A stretch of DNA of 64,000 bases from Thalassotalea sp. 273M-4 (GTDB lineage Bacteria > Pseudomonadota > Gammaproteobacteria > Enterobacterales > Alteromonadaceae), in the NCBI RefSeq assembly GCF_041410465.1, contig NZ_CP166961.1, positions 1,240,001-1,304,000 on the forward strand. The letters run 5' to 3'. Within the stretch, counting starts at the first letter, position 1. The number at the start of each line of letters is the position of its first letter. Position numbers and translations under genes: made by a program. Below the pieces are notes generated by a model. It was not told the origin of the DNA and made no database searches. It saw only the letters and a program-made list of their open reading frames with translations. Below, in pieces: positions 63,455-64,000 of the stretch.

Positions 63455-64000
63455 TTATTTGAATGCGTCTATTTGTGTATTTTCACAGACAATTATCGCA
63501 TCATTAAGCTGTAAATTATTGGCTACGTTTATCATTGCCATAGCAACATCTTGACTGTTTGTTGGGGCAAATTTTTTAAATCTACCAATGCATAACCAAC
63601 GAAAGACGGGGGCAAGTCGTTGTGCCAGTCGCTCTAATAATCGAAATTCATCACGTTGACCAAGCAATAAACTCGGTTTCATAATGATCAATCGCTCAAA
63701 GCCCATTTGTTTTAACGTATTCTCTAATTTGCCTTTGGTGGCGCTGTAGTAATTGAATGACGTTTCTGTTACACCCGCAGCGCTGACGATGGCAAATTGT
63801 TTTACTTTTGCCTGCAGGGCTAAAGTTGCGATATCGACGATTAATTGATAATCCACGGCATAGAACTTCGCTTTGGTTTTCGCTTTTTTTAACGTTGTGC
63901 CGATACAACAAAACACATCATCGACGTGAAAGTATTTGACCAAGTTTGGCAACGCACAAAAATCGACAACGTGTTGGCTAAGTTTGGGGTGGGTTAGCGA
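63455..64000 (-). CDS. NAD(P)-binding protein, HTATIP2/atypical SDR type (5' truncated by window edge)
   Basis: Oxidoreductase-like protein of the atypical short-chain dehydrogenase group. The minus-strand frame stays open to base 64000, reading SLTHPKLSQHVVDFCAL before the apparent TTG start at 63952, so the true start and the GxxGxxG nucleotide motif lie beyond the right edge. Visible parts are VFCCIGTTLKKAKTKAKFYA, VDYQLIVDIATLALQAKVKQ, FAIVSAAGV, YYSATKGKLE and KPSLLLGQRDEFRLLE. Catalytic Tyr-X3-Lys is kept as YSATK, one residue shorter in spacing appearance than usual (YYSATKGK). Substrate is unknown. Confidence 0.85.
   Translation of the reverse strand, partial: SLTHPKLSQHVVDFCALPNLVKYFHVDDVFCCIGTTLKKAKTKAKFYAVDYQLIVDIATLALQAKVKQFAIVSAAGVTETSFNYYSATKGKLENTLKQMGFERLIIMKPSLLLGQRDEFRLLERLAQRLAPVFRWLCIGRFKKFAPTNSQDVAMAMINVANNLQLNDAIIVCENTQIDAFK

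Overview
The window looks like a chromosomal stretch of a marine, AT-leaning gammaproteobacterium of the Alteromonadales, most likely Colwelliaceae or a Shewanella-like relative. This is inferred from gene content, not from a marker-gene comparison. Supporting points are Smc rather than MukB next to zipA, the cysZ/zipA/ligase neighbourhood, divergent nhaB and fadR, a PsrA-type regulator, a Shewanella-like formate dehydrogenase cluster, a di-heme fumarate reductase and several exported peptidases. No tRNA, rRNA, CRISPR array, IS transposase or prophage gene was seen.

Layout. 1-2669: the 3' part of a C39 peptidase-containing ABC exporter (cut by the left edge), then a small Sec-exported protein made of near-identical EGKCG-type repeats that resembles HvfA, a metal-binding RiPP precursor. 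2670-3147: a terminator, a MITE-like imperfect palindrome and a hairpin before fdhD. 3148-17139: a formate dehydrogenase island with fdhD, tungstate importer tupABC, a mobB-moeA fusion, DUF3305 and DUF3306 proteins, a multi-cluster ferredoxin, a TorD-like chaperone, a short Tat peptide and fdhABC. 17304-29469: housekeeping genes (cysB, sdaA, nudL, pabB, fumA, an S9 peptidase, rmuC, an Na+-dependent transporter, an MBL hydrolase). 29531-33094: frdCAB on the minus strand, a Wolinella-type menaquinol:fumarate reductase with an FNR-like site upstream. 33434-43251: a tRNA/rRNA methyltransferase, a split ThrE exporter, an M2 dipeptidase, a psrA-like gene with an SLC13 transporter, a small membrane protein, dsbB, and nhaB divergent from fadR. 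43436-51549: grxD, a 2-Cys peroxiredoxin, a large mosaic lipoprotein, RNase T, an M1 aminopeptidase and a second SpoU-type methyltransferase. 51691-56512: a DUF5916 outer-membrane-type protein, a small exported orphan, an ATP-grasp orphan and cysZ. 56774-64000: smc, zipA, a divergent NAD-dependent DNA ligase and an NAD(P)-binding protein cut by the right edge.

How parts fit. The formate island is self-contained: tungstate uptake, metal insertion into molybdopterin, FdhD sulfur transfer, a chaperone, a Tat-exported catalytic pair and a membrane cytochrome b. Together with the fumarate reductase this gives a formate-to-menaquinone-to-fumarate anaerobic chain. Most transcription units end in clear intrinsic terminators.

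The best candidates for something undescribed are the HvfA-like repeat protein beside a C39 exporter with no modifying enzyme in view, the divergent DNA ligase in the usual ligA position, and the mosaic lipoprotein.
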